Positions 1 to 7,683 of a stretch of 42,796 bases of DNA are shown one piece after another. Position 1 is the stretch's first letter, and each line of letters opens with the position of its first letter. A program made the translations under genes and the position numbers. Below the pieces are notes generated by a model. It worked only from the letters and a program-made list of their open reading frames with translations. It was not told the origin of the DNA and ran no database searches. The stretch lies in contig DYHW01000009.1 in assembly GCA_020723965.1 (NCBI GenBank), positions 1 through 42,796 on the forward strand. Direction: 5' to 3'. Source of the stretch: Melioribacter sp. Lineage in GTDB: Bacteria; Bacteroidota; Ignavibacteria; Ignavibacteriales; Melioribacteraceae.

Positions 1-58
1 GGCTTTTCAGTGTTGCATTGTTGTTATGGGCAGCGCTTTAGTTGCAACGCCGTTATGT
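1..58 (+). repeat. attC0, 3' half only (window edge)
   Basis: Only the right half is visible: the conserved GCATTG-TTGTTATGGGC block, an L' arm CGCTTTAGTTGC and the R' box GTTATGT at 52-58. The crossover is expected after G52. It belongs to a cassette lying mostly outside the window. Confidence 0.85.
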
Positions 59-166
59 GCTAAAAATATTAATAATATCACGAACTTAGTTGTATTTAGA
101 TTGGAGATTATTTTTTTATTACTAGGGTATATATTGTAAATAAATCATCTTGATATGGAGATAGAA

Positions 167-508
167 ATGAAAGTTTTGTTGAAAATAGAAGAATTATTTT
201 TATTAATTCTCTCTATTTATCTATTCTCACAACTTGGATTTTCGTGGTGGTGGTTCCCAGCATTGATTTTAATCCCAGATGTAGGAATGATAGGATATCT
301 TATTAGTCCCAGACTTGGAGCCATAGTGTACAATGTTGTTCACCATCGAGCTATTTCAATTTTACTGTACATTATTGGATCAATGATAAGCTTTCCCGTA
401 ATCCAATTGATTGGTATTATCTTGTTTGCTCACTCAACGATAGATAGGGTTTTTAATTATGGGTTCAAATATTCAGAAGACTTTAAACACACACATTTAA
501 GTGAATAG
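167..508 (+). CDS. DUF4260-like small membrane protein (cassette A)
   Basis: About 113 residues, mostly hydrophobic, with three or four predicted membrane segments. It contains the conserved-looking stretch around FPALILIPDVGMIGYL and an HH pair (VVHHRAISILLY). This matches the small integral membrane family DUF4260, whose function is unknown. An in-frame ATG lies at 155, but GGAG at 157-160 sits 6 nt before the ATG at 167, so 167 is preferred. It is the only gene of cassette A (53-755). The cassette's end sequences GTTATGTGCT and AGCACATAAC are exact complements. Family assignment is by recognition of the sequence, not by a search. Confidence 0.75.
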   Translation: MKVLLKIEELFLLILSIYLFSQLGFSWWWFPALILIPDVGMIGYLISPRLGAIVYNVVHHRAISILLYIIGSMISFPVIQLIGIILFAHSTIDRVFNYGFKYSEDFKHTHLSE

Positions 509-573
509 AGATATTATATTTAAAACGATAGAATGAAATTTTTATAGTAAATTTTTGCAAAATGAAAACAAGC

Positions 574-761
574 ACATAACCAGTTTTCCAAGCCGACCGC
601 ATCTCCGATACGGTCGTTTGAAGCAAAATAAAAATTGGTGACAAAGCTTAGTTGCTCTTTGAAGTAGATTGTAAAAGAAAAATAAATTAAAAATTATTAG
701 CGTTGGTTTTCAAAGCTGCATTGCTGTTATAGGCGGCGGCTTAAAAACCACGCCGTTAGCT
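574..761 (+). repeat. attC1 (188 nt)
   Basis: R'' ACATAAC at 574-580 and R' GTTAGCT at 755-761. L'' CAAGCCG pairs with L' CGGCTT. The left half contains a local CGACCG...CGGTCG hairpin. It fills most of the gene-free gap between cassettes A and B. Confidence 0.93.
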
Positions 762-794
762 GGTAATCAAAATTAATCATTAGGAGAAATATTC

Positions 795-1352
795 ATGAGA
801 AACCTTAAACATCTTTATTCTATCATCTCAATTCTTTTATTAGTATTTATTTTTCACGGATGTGCAAGTGGTCCCACAATAATCTCAAATTCTATTCCGT
901 ATGATGTTCAACAGCTCATAAAAGTTATTAAATCAGAAAATGTTAGTTACTCATATGTTCCAAATCCACAAGGTGATAAAATTGAGGTTGGAGGAACAAG
1001 TTATTCGGTTAATGTTCCACTAAAAAGTCTTTTTAATGAATTGATACAAACAAAATTTCAAAATATACAATCGGATGCTTCCAATAAGATTGAAATATTA
1101 CTAAAAGATGTTAAACCAGAATATATTGAACCTTCTTTTTCTGCCCCATCACATAATCTTGGTCTTACAGTCGAAGTGAAAGTAGTTAAAGATGGTAAAG
1201 TAAATAGTAAATCATTTTCCTATTCTACAACAACTTCAATTAAAAAACCTGGTATGGCAACTGTTGTAGATACAAAACCAATTCATGAGTTGTTATTAAA
1301 ATTTGTTGTTGCTATAGATAAATTTATTGATACACAATATAATGTCCAATAA
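795..1352 (+). CDS. Putative lipoprotein, function unknown (cassette B)
   Basis: 185 residues. A basic N-terminus and hydrophobic stretch (residues 7-21) end in the lipobox FHGC near residue 22, so the mature protein is predicted to be a lipid-anchored envelope protein. The rest is a soluble domain of mixed alpha/beta character rich in Ser, Val and Lys that I do not recognise. GGAG at 783-786 lies about 9 nt before the ATG. It is the only gene of cassette B (756-1550), whose ends GTTAGCTGGT and ACCAGCTAAC are exact complements. No promoter is obvious, so expression may depend on read-through from upstream cassettes. Confidence 0.8.
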   Translation: MRNLKHLYSIISILLLVFIFHGCASGPTIISNSIPYDVQQLIKVIKSENVSYSYVPNPQGDKIEVGGTSYSVNVPLKSLFNELIQTKFQNIQSDASNKIEILLKDVKPEYIEPSFSAPSHNLGLTVEVKVVKDGKVNSKSFSYSTTTSIKKPGMATVVDTKPIHELLLKFVVAIDKFIDTQYNVQ

Positions 1353-1366
1353 AAATAAAAGTAACC

Positions 1367-1556
1367 AGCTAACCCGTTCTTCAAGCCGACCGCATCTTCG
1401 ATACGGTCGTTTGAAGTAAAAATAAAGTTTGTTTGGCAAAACTTGGTTGCTCTTTGAAGTAGATTTAAAAAGAAAAATAAATTAAAAATTATTGGCATTG
1501 GTTTTCATAGTTGCATTGCTGTTTTTGGCGGCGGCTTAAAAACAACGCCGTTATGT
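1367..1556 (+). repeat. attC2 (190 nt)
   Basis: R'' AGCTAAC at 1367-1373 and R' GTTATGT at 1550-1556. L'' TTCTTCAAGCCG faces L' CGGCTTAAAAAC, leaving one unpaired G in the arm. Its left half has the hairpin CTTCAAGCCGACCG...CGGTCGTTTGAAG seen in the attC1/2/4/13 subtype. Confidence 0.94.
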
Positions 1557-1580
1557 GTTTCGATAATAGGGAGAGTTATT

Positions 1581-2153
1581 ATGGTAAAATATTTAATCAA
1601 AATGATGCCAATATTATTCATTTTGGCTTTACTTTATTCTTGTGTCCCGTCAGCAAATACGATTGCCCCAGATGTTTATTTTAAAGGTCCCGACAAATTT
1701 GATACAAATAATACAAAAGTCTATTCTGGGTCGGATATTAATATAAAATCAGTCACTTTTGGTAGTACTGGTTTTGCCTTTTTTTATTTACGCTTTACTC
1801 AATCTGATGAATTAGAAACTTGGCAAGCTTGGACTTTATTCTCAAGTAAGGATTGGATGTTTGTTGACAAGATAAAATTTTTAGTTGATAAAGAAGTTTA
1901 TGAATTTGATTCATTATCAGAACCGATTCGTAAAGTCGGCGGTGAATTAGGCGGAAGTGATATTTCGGAGAGAAATATATTTATTATTAGTTCGAAATTC
2001 TGCAAAGCTATACTTTCAGCAAATGCGATGTCTGTAAGATTGATAGGTCAAAATTCATATATCGATCGTGATTTGAGTAAAGAGGATATTCAAAAGTTAA
2101 CAAATTTCATTAGCTACGTTGATACAAAAGTATCGAGAACAAAACTGAATTAA
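1581..2153 (+). CDS. Putative lipoprotein, function unknown (cassette C, first gene)
   Basis: 190 residues. The signal region MVKYLIKMMPILFILALL is followed by a lipobox YSC at about residues 19-21, so an envelope lipoprotein is predicted. The mature part contains the phrase YSGSDINIKSVTFGSTGFAFFYLRF, suggesting a beta-rich domain; no family is recognised. GGGAGAG just upstream (1569-1575) can serve as ribosome binding site. It shares cassette C (1551-2635) with the small gene 29 nt downstream. The two were therefore probably captured as one unit. Confidence 0.78.
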   Translation: MVKYLIKMMPILFILALLYSCVPSANTIAPDVYFKGPDKFDTNNTKVYSGSDINIKSVTFGSTGFAFFYLRFTQSDELETWQAWTLFSSKDWMFVDKIKFLVDKEVYEFDSLSEPIRKVGGELGGSDISERNIFIISSKFCKAILSANAMSVRLIGQNSYIDRDLSKEDIQKLTNFISYVDTKVSRTKLN

Positions 2154-2182
2154 AATGGCTTAATATTGTTTAGGAAACAAAA

Positions 2183-2458
2183 ATGGATGAGCAAATTGAG
2201 GTGAGTCTAGATAGAATTAAAAGAATCATTAAAAAAATGAGCGGAACATTTACAACTGCGGATATTTTGCGAGAATATTCTGGTGGCTTTTATAGTAATG
2301 TTGGAACACCAGCATTTTACTCGTTTAATGCACAATTTGGTAAGTTATTGAAAAGGAATGAAGGTAATCTTAAAATAAAAGAGGTTCTACCTAAGTTGGA
2401 TATAAATGATGATAATGGTCATAAAACAAAGACTTCTAAGTGGAAATTAAACACATAA
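2183..2458 (+). CDS. Small winged-helix-like protein, function unknown (cassette C, second gene)
   Basis: 91 residues, highly charged. Residues 8-30 (RIKRIIKKMSGTFTTADILREY) look like a helix followed by a helix-turn-helix opening (FTTADILREY), and residues 45-75 could form the second half of a winged-helix fold. This is an impression from pattern; no family is recognised. The stop codon TAA (2456-2458) lies inside the R'' box of attC3, so the gene ends exactly at the recombination site. Cassette ends GTTATGTGTTT and AAACACATAAC are exact complements. Its position behind a lipoprotein gives no clear functional clue. Confidence 0.65.
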   Translation: MDEQIEVSLDRIKRIIKKMSGTFTTADILREYSGGFYSNVGTPAFYSFNAQFGKLLKRNEGNLKIKEVLPKLDINDDNGHKTKTSKWKLNT

Positions 2459-2641
2459 CCCGCACTTCAGCCCGACCGCGTCTCCGAATCGGTCATAGGG
2501 AAAGACTATTGGGTTTAGCTTTTCAAAGTAAGTTGTTCTTAAAAGTGTGATTGCAATATAAAACTGATTTTAAAAATAAAGTTGTGAGAAGCTTACTGAA
2601 TTGTTGTTTTGGGCGGCGGGCTAAACGCAACGCCGTTATAC
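2453..2641 (+). repeat. attC3 (189 nt)
   Basis: R'' ACATAAC at 2453-2459 and R' GTTATAC at 2635-2641. L'' CTTCAGCCCG pairs with L' CGGGCTAAACGC. It overlaps the last three codons of the preceding gene. Confidence 0.92.
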
Positions 2642-2678
2642 CGCGTATGTTTATACTAAAATGTAAAGGAGTTTAAAT

Positions 2679-3917
2679 ATGGAGCGAACATTAAAGTGTC
2701 CAGTTTGTGGTAAACCTTTGACAGAAACTGAGTATGATAAAGCTCTTGGACTTTGGAAAGATAAACAAGAACATATCAAACATCTTGTAGCTGAACAGAA
2801 AAAGCTGAAAGCACAAGAACAAATTAATAAAAAGAAGTTGGAAGCTGAGAGGAAAAAACTTAAAGAGCAAGAAAAAATTTATAAAGATCAAGTTAAGGAA
2901 CAAGCGAATGAGTTTAAGAAACAACAAGCAAAATTATTGCGTGATTCTAAACGCATTTTGACTGAACAAGCAAAGAAAGCTTCATTACAAATGAAAGATC
3001 AGCGAAATCAACTAGAAAAATCTTTCAACCAAAAATTGAAGACTGAGATAAAAAAAGGAGTTGATAAAGGAGTTGAGATTCAGAAAAAAGAATTCAAGAA
3101 ACAACAAGACGACCTCAAAAAGACAAAAAACAAAATGTCTCAGCTCGAAAACAGTCTCAAAGTATCTGCTAAGAAATATGAACAAGCTAATGACGAAATA
3201 AAAAAACTGAAAGAGCAAATTGAGAAAGGAATAACTCCACAAATCGAAGGTTTATTAGAAGAAGATAAACTTCTTGCAAAGCTCAAAGAGCTGTTCCCCC
3301 AAGACAAATTTGAACATCCTGGAAAAGCTGGCGACATAATTCAGATAGTTCTCGAACAAGAAAAAGAAATAGGTAAAATTGTCTATGAATGTAAAAAAGT
3401 AAAAACTTTCAGCAAAAATCATATCGAACAAGCTAAAGAAGCACGCAAAATTCGCCAAGCCGATTTTGCAATATTGGTTACAAATGCTTTCCCTACTAGG
3501 AAACAATATTACTTTGTCGAAAATACAGTGTTTGTAATAAGCCCGGTAAGTTTAGAACCAATAACATATACTCTCCGCGAAAGTCTTGTCAAAATATCAT
3601 TACTCAAAATGTCAAACGAAGCAAAACAAAAAGCTGTTCAACGCGTTTATGATTATTTATCAAGTAATGATTACAACAATAAAATGAATGATGTTGCAAG
3701 CCAACTAATGGACCTAGGAAAAGATCTTAAAGCGGAAATAACTTCCCATAAAAAAACTTGGGAGAAACGATATCATATTTATCGTGATATATTTTCTGAT
3801 ATTGGTATGATTGATTACAAACTTAAGGACTTGATTCAGAACAGAATTGATGAAAAATCAAAATTGCTTCTCCCTGAAAAAAGTAAATTCATTAGAATTG
3901 ATGAGTTGGAAAAATAA
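2679..3917 (+). CDS. DUF2130 protein: zinc-knuckle, coiled coil and PD-(D/E)XK-like domain (cassette D)
   Basis: 412 residues. The N-terminus has CPVCGKPL (Cys7, Cys10), half of a zinc-ribbon motif. Residues about 20-190 form a long Lys/Glu/Gln-rich coiled coil. Residues about 195-320 match the DUF2130 domain: GKAGDIIQIV followed by GKIVYECKKVKTFSKNHIEQA. The D and the E-x-K are arranged as in PD-(D/E)XK nucleases. The AKEARKIRQADFAILVT segment is also typical of that fold. The biochemical role is unknown, and nuclease activity is inferred. GGAG at 2668-2671 precedes the start. It is the only gene in cassette D (2636-4126). Such a gene in a cassette fits a possible DNA-processing or defence role. 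Confidence 0.82.
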   Translation: MERTLKCPVCGKPLTETEYDKALGLWKDKQEHIKHLVAEQKKLKAQEQINKKKLEAERKKLKEQEKIYKDQVKEQANEFKKQQAKLLRDSKRILTEQAKKASLQMKDQRNQLEKSFNQKLKTEIKKGVDKGVEIQKKEFKKQQDDLKKTKNKMSQLENSLKVSAKKYEQANDEIKKLKEQIEKGITPQIEGLLEEDKLLAKLKELFPQDKFEHPGKAGDIIQIVLEQEKEIGKIVYECKKVKTFSKNHIEQAKEARKIRQADFAILVTNAFPTRKQYYFVENTVFVISPVSLEPITYTLRESLVKISLLKMSNEAKQKAVQRVYDYLSSNDYNNKMNDVASQLMDLGKDLKAEITSHKKTWEKRYHIYRDIFSDIGMIDYKLKDLIQNRIDEKSKLLLPEKSKFIRIDELEK

Positions 3918-3945
3918 ATTTCATAATTATTGTTTTATCAAAGCG

Positions 3946-4132
3946 GTATAACCCGTTCTTCAAGCCGACCGCATCTTCGATACGGTCGTTTGAAGTAAAT
4001 TAAAAGTTGGTTGACAAAACTTAGTTGCTCTTTGAAGTAGGTTAAAAAGAAAAATAAATAAAAATTATTGGCGTGGGTTTTCAAAGTTGCATTGCTGTTA
4101 TGGGCGGCGGCTTAAAAACCACGCCGTTAGCC
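3946..4132 (+). repeat. attC4 (187 nt)
   Basis: R'' GTATAAC at 3946-3952 and R' GTTAGCC at 4126-4132, with the L'' TTCTTCAAGCCG / L' CGGCTTAAAAAC pair. It is nearly identical in its left half to attC2 and attC13. Confidence 0.94.
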
Positions 4133-4145
4133 TTTTCACAAAATA

Positions 4146-4457
4146 TTAAGAGGAGATAGCTCTAGCAATTTCTTTGTTTGATGTGCCAAGAGCTAATAAG
4201 GATCTGATAATGAGATCAAGTGAAACAGAAGGATCACCGATTTCAAGTTTTGCTACGCGCGATTGGCTTGATTTTAGAATTTTTGCCAATTCAATTTGTG
4301 TTAGTTTTTGCTCGGTTCTCAACTTTTTTAAATTAGTGCTTAGTTTTAATTTTAATTCTATGTATGAAGATTCTTCTTCAGATAAACCAAGAAACTCTGC
4401 GGTTGAACCAATTTTCCAGCCTTTTATTTCTAGGTTCTTTTGTTTCTGTTTATTCAT
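4146..4457 (-). CDS. XRE-family antitoxin, HigA-like (cassette E)
   Basis: 103 residues. Residues about 40-95 form a helix-turn-helix of the XRE/Cro type: LRTEQKLTQIELAKILKSSQ then SRVAKLEIGDPSVSLDLIIRSLLALG. This should bind DNA and neutralise the toxin encoded just before it. An ATG lies 6 nt further upstream (4463), but GGAG in the toxin's end has correct spacing to 4457, so 4457 is chosen. The gene overlaps the toxin stop by 8 bp, indicating translational coupling. Toxin-first order is that of higBA. The pair runs opposite to the array, as is common for toxin-antitoxin cassettes with their own promoter. Confidence 0.88.
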   Translation of the reverse strand: MNKQKQKNLEIKGWKIGSTAEFLGLSEEESSYIELKLKLSTNLKKLRTEQKLTQIELAKILKSSQSRVAKLEIGDPSVSLDLIIRSLLALGTSNKEIARAISS

Positions 4458-4782
4458 TGTCATACTCCTTTATTCTCTTTTTGCAAATATCAATAATGCT
4501 CTTAGGTATTTGCTGGGTTTTCTTTTTGAATACTTCAAGAATTATTATTGCGTCATCATCAATTCTATAGATAATCCGCCAAGTATTTCGTTCGTCATTT
4601 ATTCGCAGTTCATGACAATTAGAACCTATACTAGGCATCGGTCTCGAATGAGGCATTTTCAATTTCTCTCCCATCTGAAGAAGTCTGAAAAGAAATCCAG
4701 TTTCTATTCGAGCAGCAGAGGAAAATGGAGGAGTTTTAATTTTTCCATGCAACCAGATGAGAGGTTTATCTTGAATTATCAT
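4450..4782 (-). CDS. HigB/Gp49-like toxin (RelE-superfamily, mRNA interferase type) (cassette E)
   Basis: 110 residues. The core CHELRIND-ERNTWRIIYRIDDDAIIILEVFKKKTQQIP is typical of phage Gp49-like/HigB toxins, which cut mRNA on the ribosome. The C-terminal helix KSIIDICKKRIKEY also fits. The frame is open further upstream to 4878, but that part lies in attC5 and upstream of the promoter-like sequence, so ATG 4782 is chosen. A promoter and operator-like palindrome lie immediately upstream. Cassette ends GTTAGCCTTT and AAAGGCTAAC are complementary, so the pair is a complete cassette (4127-5015). In integrons such pairs are thought to stabilise arrays. Confidence 0.87.
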   Translation of the reverse strand: MIIQDKPLIWLHGKIKTPPFSSAARIETGFLFRLLQMGEKLKMPHSRPMPSIGSNCHELRINDERNTWRIIYRIDDDAIIILEVFKKKTQQIPKSIIDICKKRIKEYDNE

Positions 4783-4786
4783 GGTG

Positions 4787-4817
4787 CAAAGGTATGTCAG
4801 ATATGACATATTGTCAA
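4787..4817 (-). promoter_or_regulatory. Promoter and operator palindrome of the toxin-antitoxin pair
   Basis: On the minus strand TTGACA (4812-4817) is followed 17 nt later by TACCTTTG (4787-4794), a match to the Bacteroidota -7 box TAnnTTTG. A perfect inverted repeat TATGTCA-GATA-TGACATA (4793-4810) lies between and over these boxes, where the antitoxin would be expected to bind and repress. The toxin ATG is only 4 nt beyond the -7 box, so the transcript may be nearly leaderless. The sequence motifs are seen; their function is inferred. Confidence 0.6.
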
Positions 4818-4833
4818 GAAAATAAATTTCAAA

Positions 4834-5021
4834 GGCTAACCAGTTCTTCAAGACCGACCGCTTTAAACGTTGCGGCATTTGTTTGGTTATAAAGTTGCGT
4901 TACAAAAGTTAGGGACTCTTTGAGTGTAGTTCAATAAACAAATTAATAAATAATTATCGGCAAAGTTTTTCAGAGCTGCATTGCTATGTTGGGCGGCGGC
5001 TTAAAAACCACGCCGTTAGGC
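4834..5021 (+). repeat. attC5 (188 nt)
   Basis: R'' GGCTAAC at 4834-4840 and R' GTTAGGC at 5015-5021. L'' TTCTTCAAGACCG faces L' CGGCTTAAAAAC. The left half (GACCGCTTTAAACGTTGCGGCATTTG) is shared with attC11. Confidence 0.93.
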
Positions 5022-5042
5022 AAAATAAAAAAGGAGATTACC

Positions 5043-5270
5043 ATGAGTAAAAATCTATCTATTGACCTATTAGATATTCAGAAAATAATTTCTTCTGATT
5101 GGGATGACAATGCAATAAGGATAAAAATTGGCGAGTTTGTTCTTCAGAAAGCAATTAAGCAAGACAGCAAAATCAAATCTCTTATTAATACTAAATTCAT
5201 TAAAGAACCTAAGGGATTAGCTATAGCTAGTAAGAAAATCTTATCAAGATGTTGTAGAGGGCATGTTTAG
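5043..5270 (+). CDS. Putative RiPP precursor peptide (cassette F)
   Basis: 75 residues. A strong AAGGAG at 5031-5036 sits 6 nt before the ATG; an upstream in-frame start (4986) lies inside attC5 and is rejected. The N-terminal part is acidic and helical (SIDLLDIQKIISSDWDD, IRIKIGEFVLQKAI), like a leader peptide. The tail is basic and ends SRCCRGHV, with adjacent Cys70-Cys71. It lies 8 nt before a radical SAM/SPASM gene in the same cassette. A short protein with a Cys-containing tail next to such an enzyme is the usual layout of ribosomally made, post-translationally modified peptides, with the Cys pair or neighbours as likely targets. No named precursor family is recognised, so the role is inferred mainly from context. 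Confidence 0.68.
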   Translation: MSKNLSIDLLDIQKIISSDWDDNAIRIKIGEFVLQKAIKQDSKIKSLINTKFIKEPKGLAIASKKILSRCCRGHV

Positions 5271-5278
5271 CATTTTTT

Positions 5279-6595
5279 ATGCAGTCATTTAAATTTTCTA
5301 AATATATCGTTAAGACATCATCTAAAGATAAGAGACATGAATTACTTTTTAACACTAGGACTGGTGCTTTAATACAAGTGCCACGAGACTCTCGTTTAAA
5401 ATTATCTAAATCTTTATTAGATGTTAAAAAAGGAAAAAGTATTTTTCAAAAACGTTTATTCAATATTCTTTATAAGGGTGGATTTATTCTTGATTATGAA
5501 ATTGACGAATATGAAGAAATTCGCAAAATCTATACTAAAAAAACAGAAAGATCCTTTCTGATGCTTTCAATAATGCCAACTTTAGATTGCAATATGAAGT
5601 GCCTTTACTGTTTTGAAAAGCATAGAAATATTAGTATGAATAAAAATGATTTTATACCTTTGCTAAAATTTATAGATAAACGCTTATCAAAAATTAGAGA
5701 ATTATCCATCGATTGGTATGGAGGAGAGCCACTCCTAGAATTTGATACTATTGTTAATTTACAAAAGCATATAAACTATCTTTGTCACAAATACAAAACT
5801 GAATCATCATTTTCCATGACAACAAACGGATATCTTCTTACTCCCAATATTTGTGATATCCTAGTTGGTGAAGATATAAAAACATTTCAAATCACTGTAG
5901 ATGGTCCGAGGGAAATACATAATTCTAGGCGTTTCCTAAAAAGTGGTGAACCATCATTTGATATAATTGTATCAAATTTATCTTACGCTATTAAAAAATC
6001 AACTGTGAATATCCGTGTAAATATTGATAAGTCTAATATAAAATATATGAAAGAACTGTTAGTCAGTTTTTCTTCGTATGGATTACAGAGCGCAAATGCA
6101 TTAATATTTAAAGCTATTGTTCCAGCGGATGGTATTGATCGATTTAAAAACACTTATAGTATTTCAGAATTTTCTAAAGTTTCTCAAGATGTATTAGACT
6201 TGGCTATTGAAATGGGATTCAATGTTTATTTTGAGCCTAGGAATATTTCAGAGTTTTGTATTGTTGATCTTCCCGAACAATGGATTATTGGTGCTGATCT
6301 TTATGTATATAAATGTGCGGATCATTTTAATACTCAAAAAGATTCAATTGGTAAAATTCTTAAGAATGGTTCTCTTGAATTAAATGATAACATAAATTTA
6401 TGGCGTTCAAAAAAAATATTTGATGATGATGATTGTAGAAAATGTATTTACCTCCCACAGTGTATGGGCGGATGCTCATTAAAGAAGTTAATACACAGAA
6501 AAGATTGGTGCCCTGAAGAGAAATATAACTTGGGTAATTATGTACAACATCTTCATTCGTTGACATTTATTGATGATCTAAATAATTCGTTATAA
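5279..6595 (+). CDS. Radical SAM/SPASM peptide-modifying enzyme (cassette F)
   Basis: 438 residues. Residues 1-90 form an N-terminal region (FKFSKYIV...LLFNTRTGALIQV) of a kind found in peptide maturases. The radical SAM barrel starts near 94 with Cys104-xxx-Cys108-xx-Cys111 (CNMKCLYC), binding the SAM-cleaving [4Fe-4S] cluster. It also has WYGGEPLLEF at 147-155. The C-terminal SPASM region holds Cys346, Cys386, Cys389, Cys395, Cys399 and Cys411 (CRKCIYLPQCMGGCS), expected to bind auxiliary clusters. Known relatives make thioether or C-C crosslinks on precursor peptides. No good ribosome binding site lies before the ATG, so it may be translationally coupled to the 75-residue gene 8 nt upstream. 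Cassette ends GTTAGGCAAAA and TTTTGCCTAAC are exact complements, so both genes move as one unit. No exporter or protease gene is in the cassette. Confidence 0.92.
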   Translation: MQSFKFSKYIVKTSSKDKRHELLFNTRTGALIQVPRDSRLKLSKSLLDVKKGKSIFQKRLFNILYKGGFILDYEIDEYEEIRKIYTKKTERSFLMLSIMPTLDCNMKCLYCFEKHRNISMNKNDFIPLLKFIDKRLSKIRELSIDWYGGEPLLEFDTIVNLQKHINYLCHKYKTESSFSMTTNGYLLTPNICDILVGEDIKTFQITVDGPREIHNSRRFLKSGEPSFDIIVSNLSYAIKKSTVNIRVNIDKSNIKYMKELLVSFSSYGLQSANALIFKAIVPADGIDRFKNTYSISEFSKVSQDVLDLAIEMGFNVYFEPRNISEFCIVDLPEQWIIGADLYVYKCADHFNTQKDSIGKILKNGSLELNDNINLWRSKKIFDDDDCRKCIYLPQCMGGCSLKKLIHRKDWCPEEKYNLGNYVQHLHSLTFIDDLNNSL

Positions 6596-6648
6596 TAGTT
6601 TTTTACATTATATAACATCTAGTAACATGAATAATAAGGATGATTTTT

Positions 6649-6837
6649 GCCTAACCCGCCGCTCAACACGGACAGCGTTTTTCATTGCGGCATTTTTGTA
6701 ATCATGAAGTTGCGTTTGCATAGTTTAGTTGCTCATTAAGGTTGTTTGTTCTAAGAAATATTTTTATTAATAAAAGTTAGTTGCTTCTATTCGGCATTCT
6801 TGTTTTGGGCTGCCGGTTAGCGGCAACACTGTTATGT
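6649..6837 (+). repeat. attC6 (189 nt)
   Basis: R'' GCCTAAC at 6649-6655 and R' GTTATGT at 6831-6837. L'' GCCGCTCAACACGG pairs with L' CCGGTTAGCGGC, leaving unpaired bases on one strand. It belongs to the attC6/7/8 subtype. Confidence 0.94.
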
Positions 6838-6852
6838 TTCTGATAAAATATT

Positions 6853-7683
6853 ATGAATAAACCAGCAAAAATTGAAGAAAAGAAATCTTATGTCCCGGTT
6901 AAGGTTGAGACTTTTTTTAATGATACTTCTCTTTCTATCGGAAGTGCTTTTTTCTATTTATTTGAGAACGAATCCTATCTTATAACCAATTGGCATATTG
7001 TATCTGGCCGGAATCCACAAACTGAACAACCGCTTTTAAATTGTGGCGCCATTCCAAATAAATTAAGTATCAAGGTTCCATATAAAGAAAAATCGAATGA
7101 TCAATCGTATATCCAATGGAAAACCTATCTTCTCGAACTATATGAAAAAGAAAAACCAGTTTGGTATGTTCATCCAACACTACTAGAGAAAGTAGATATT
7201 GCCTGCATAAAATTAAGAATAGAAAATACTGCGATAGTTTGTGCAAATGATAATTCTCTAGGACTTGAAATGATAAGAATTTATCCGAGTCTTGATGTTT
7301 TTATTCTTGGTTTTCCGTTTGGAATGTTTGGAGGTGCAAGTTTTCCTTTATGGAAGCGTGGCACAATAGCTAGCGAACCTGATATTGATATAGATAATTT
7401 GCCAAAATTCTATGTTGACACTGCTACAAGAGAAGGTATGTCTGGTTCGCCAGTATATGCTCAAGAAGTTGGAATGATAGTTCCAGAAAATGCAGCTTCA
7501 ATGGACGATTGGCAATTTGGAAAAAGTGAGAGATTTATCGGTGTTTATTCTGGAAGGATTGGCGCTGAAGATGAATTCAAAGTTCAAATTGGTATTGTGT
7601 GGAAAATGTCTGCGATAGAAGAAATATTAGAAAACAAAATAATTGGTAAATCATCTTTAACATTCTTTGAGAAGGAAACATAA
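6853..7683 (+). CDS. Trypsin-like serine protease (cassette G)
   Basis: 276 residues. A chymotrypsin-fold protease is indicated by three elements in order: His48 in NWHIV, Asp115 in EKVDIACIK, and Ser197 in REGMSGSPVY, together forming a plausible catalytic triad. The oxyanion-loop context ILGFPFG (151-157) is also typical. There is no clear signal peptide or membrane segment, so a cytoplasmic protein is likely, unlike most DegP-type proteases; no PDZ domain follows. No strong ribosome binding site is visible before the ATG. The stop codon lies within the R'' box of attC7. It is the sole gene of cassette G (6832-7860). Trypsin-like peptidases occur in some defence systems as effectors, but there is no partner here. 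Confidence 0.87.
   Translation: MNKPAKIEEKKSYVPVKVETFFNDTSLSIGSAFFYLFENESYLITNWHIVSGRNPQTEQPLLNCGAIPNKLSIKVPYKEKSNDQSYIQWKTYLLELYEKEKPVWYVHPTLLEKVDIACIKLRIENTAIVCANDNSLGLEMIRIYPSLDVFILGFPFGMFGGASFPLWKRGTIASEPDIDIDNLPKFYVDTATREGMSGSPVYAQEVGMIVPENAASMDDWQFGKSERFIGVYSGRIGAEDEFKVQIGIVWKMSAIEEILENKIIGKSSLTFFEKET

Noticed and set aside
155..166. Upstream ATG for the DUF4260-like gene
   Set aside because: The GGAG between the two ATGs has the correct spacing only for the second.
4174..4806. Plus-strand frames of 210 and 68 residues opposite the toxin-antitoxin genes
   Set aside because: They are mirror frames of two well-supported minus-strand genes and have no recognisable protein features or ribosome binding sites.
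4783..4878. Longer N-terminus for the HigB-like toxin, starting at 4878
   Set aside because: This stretch lies in attC5 and upstream of the promoter and operator motifs; the toxin family starts near MIIQDKP.
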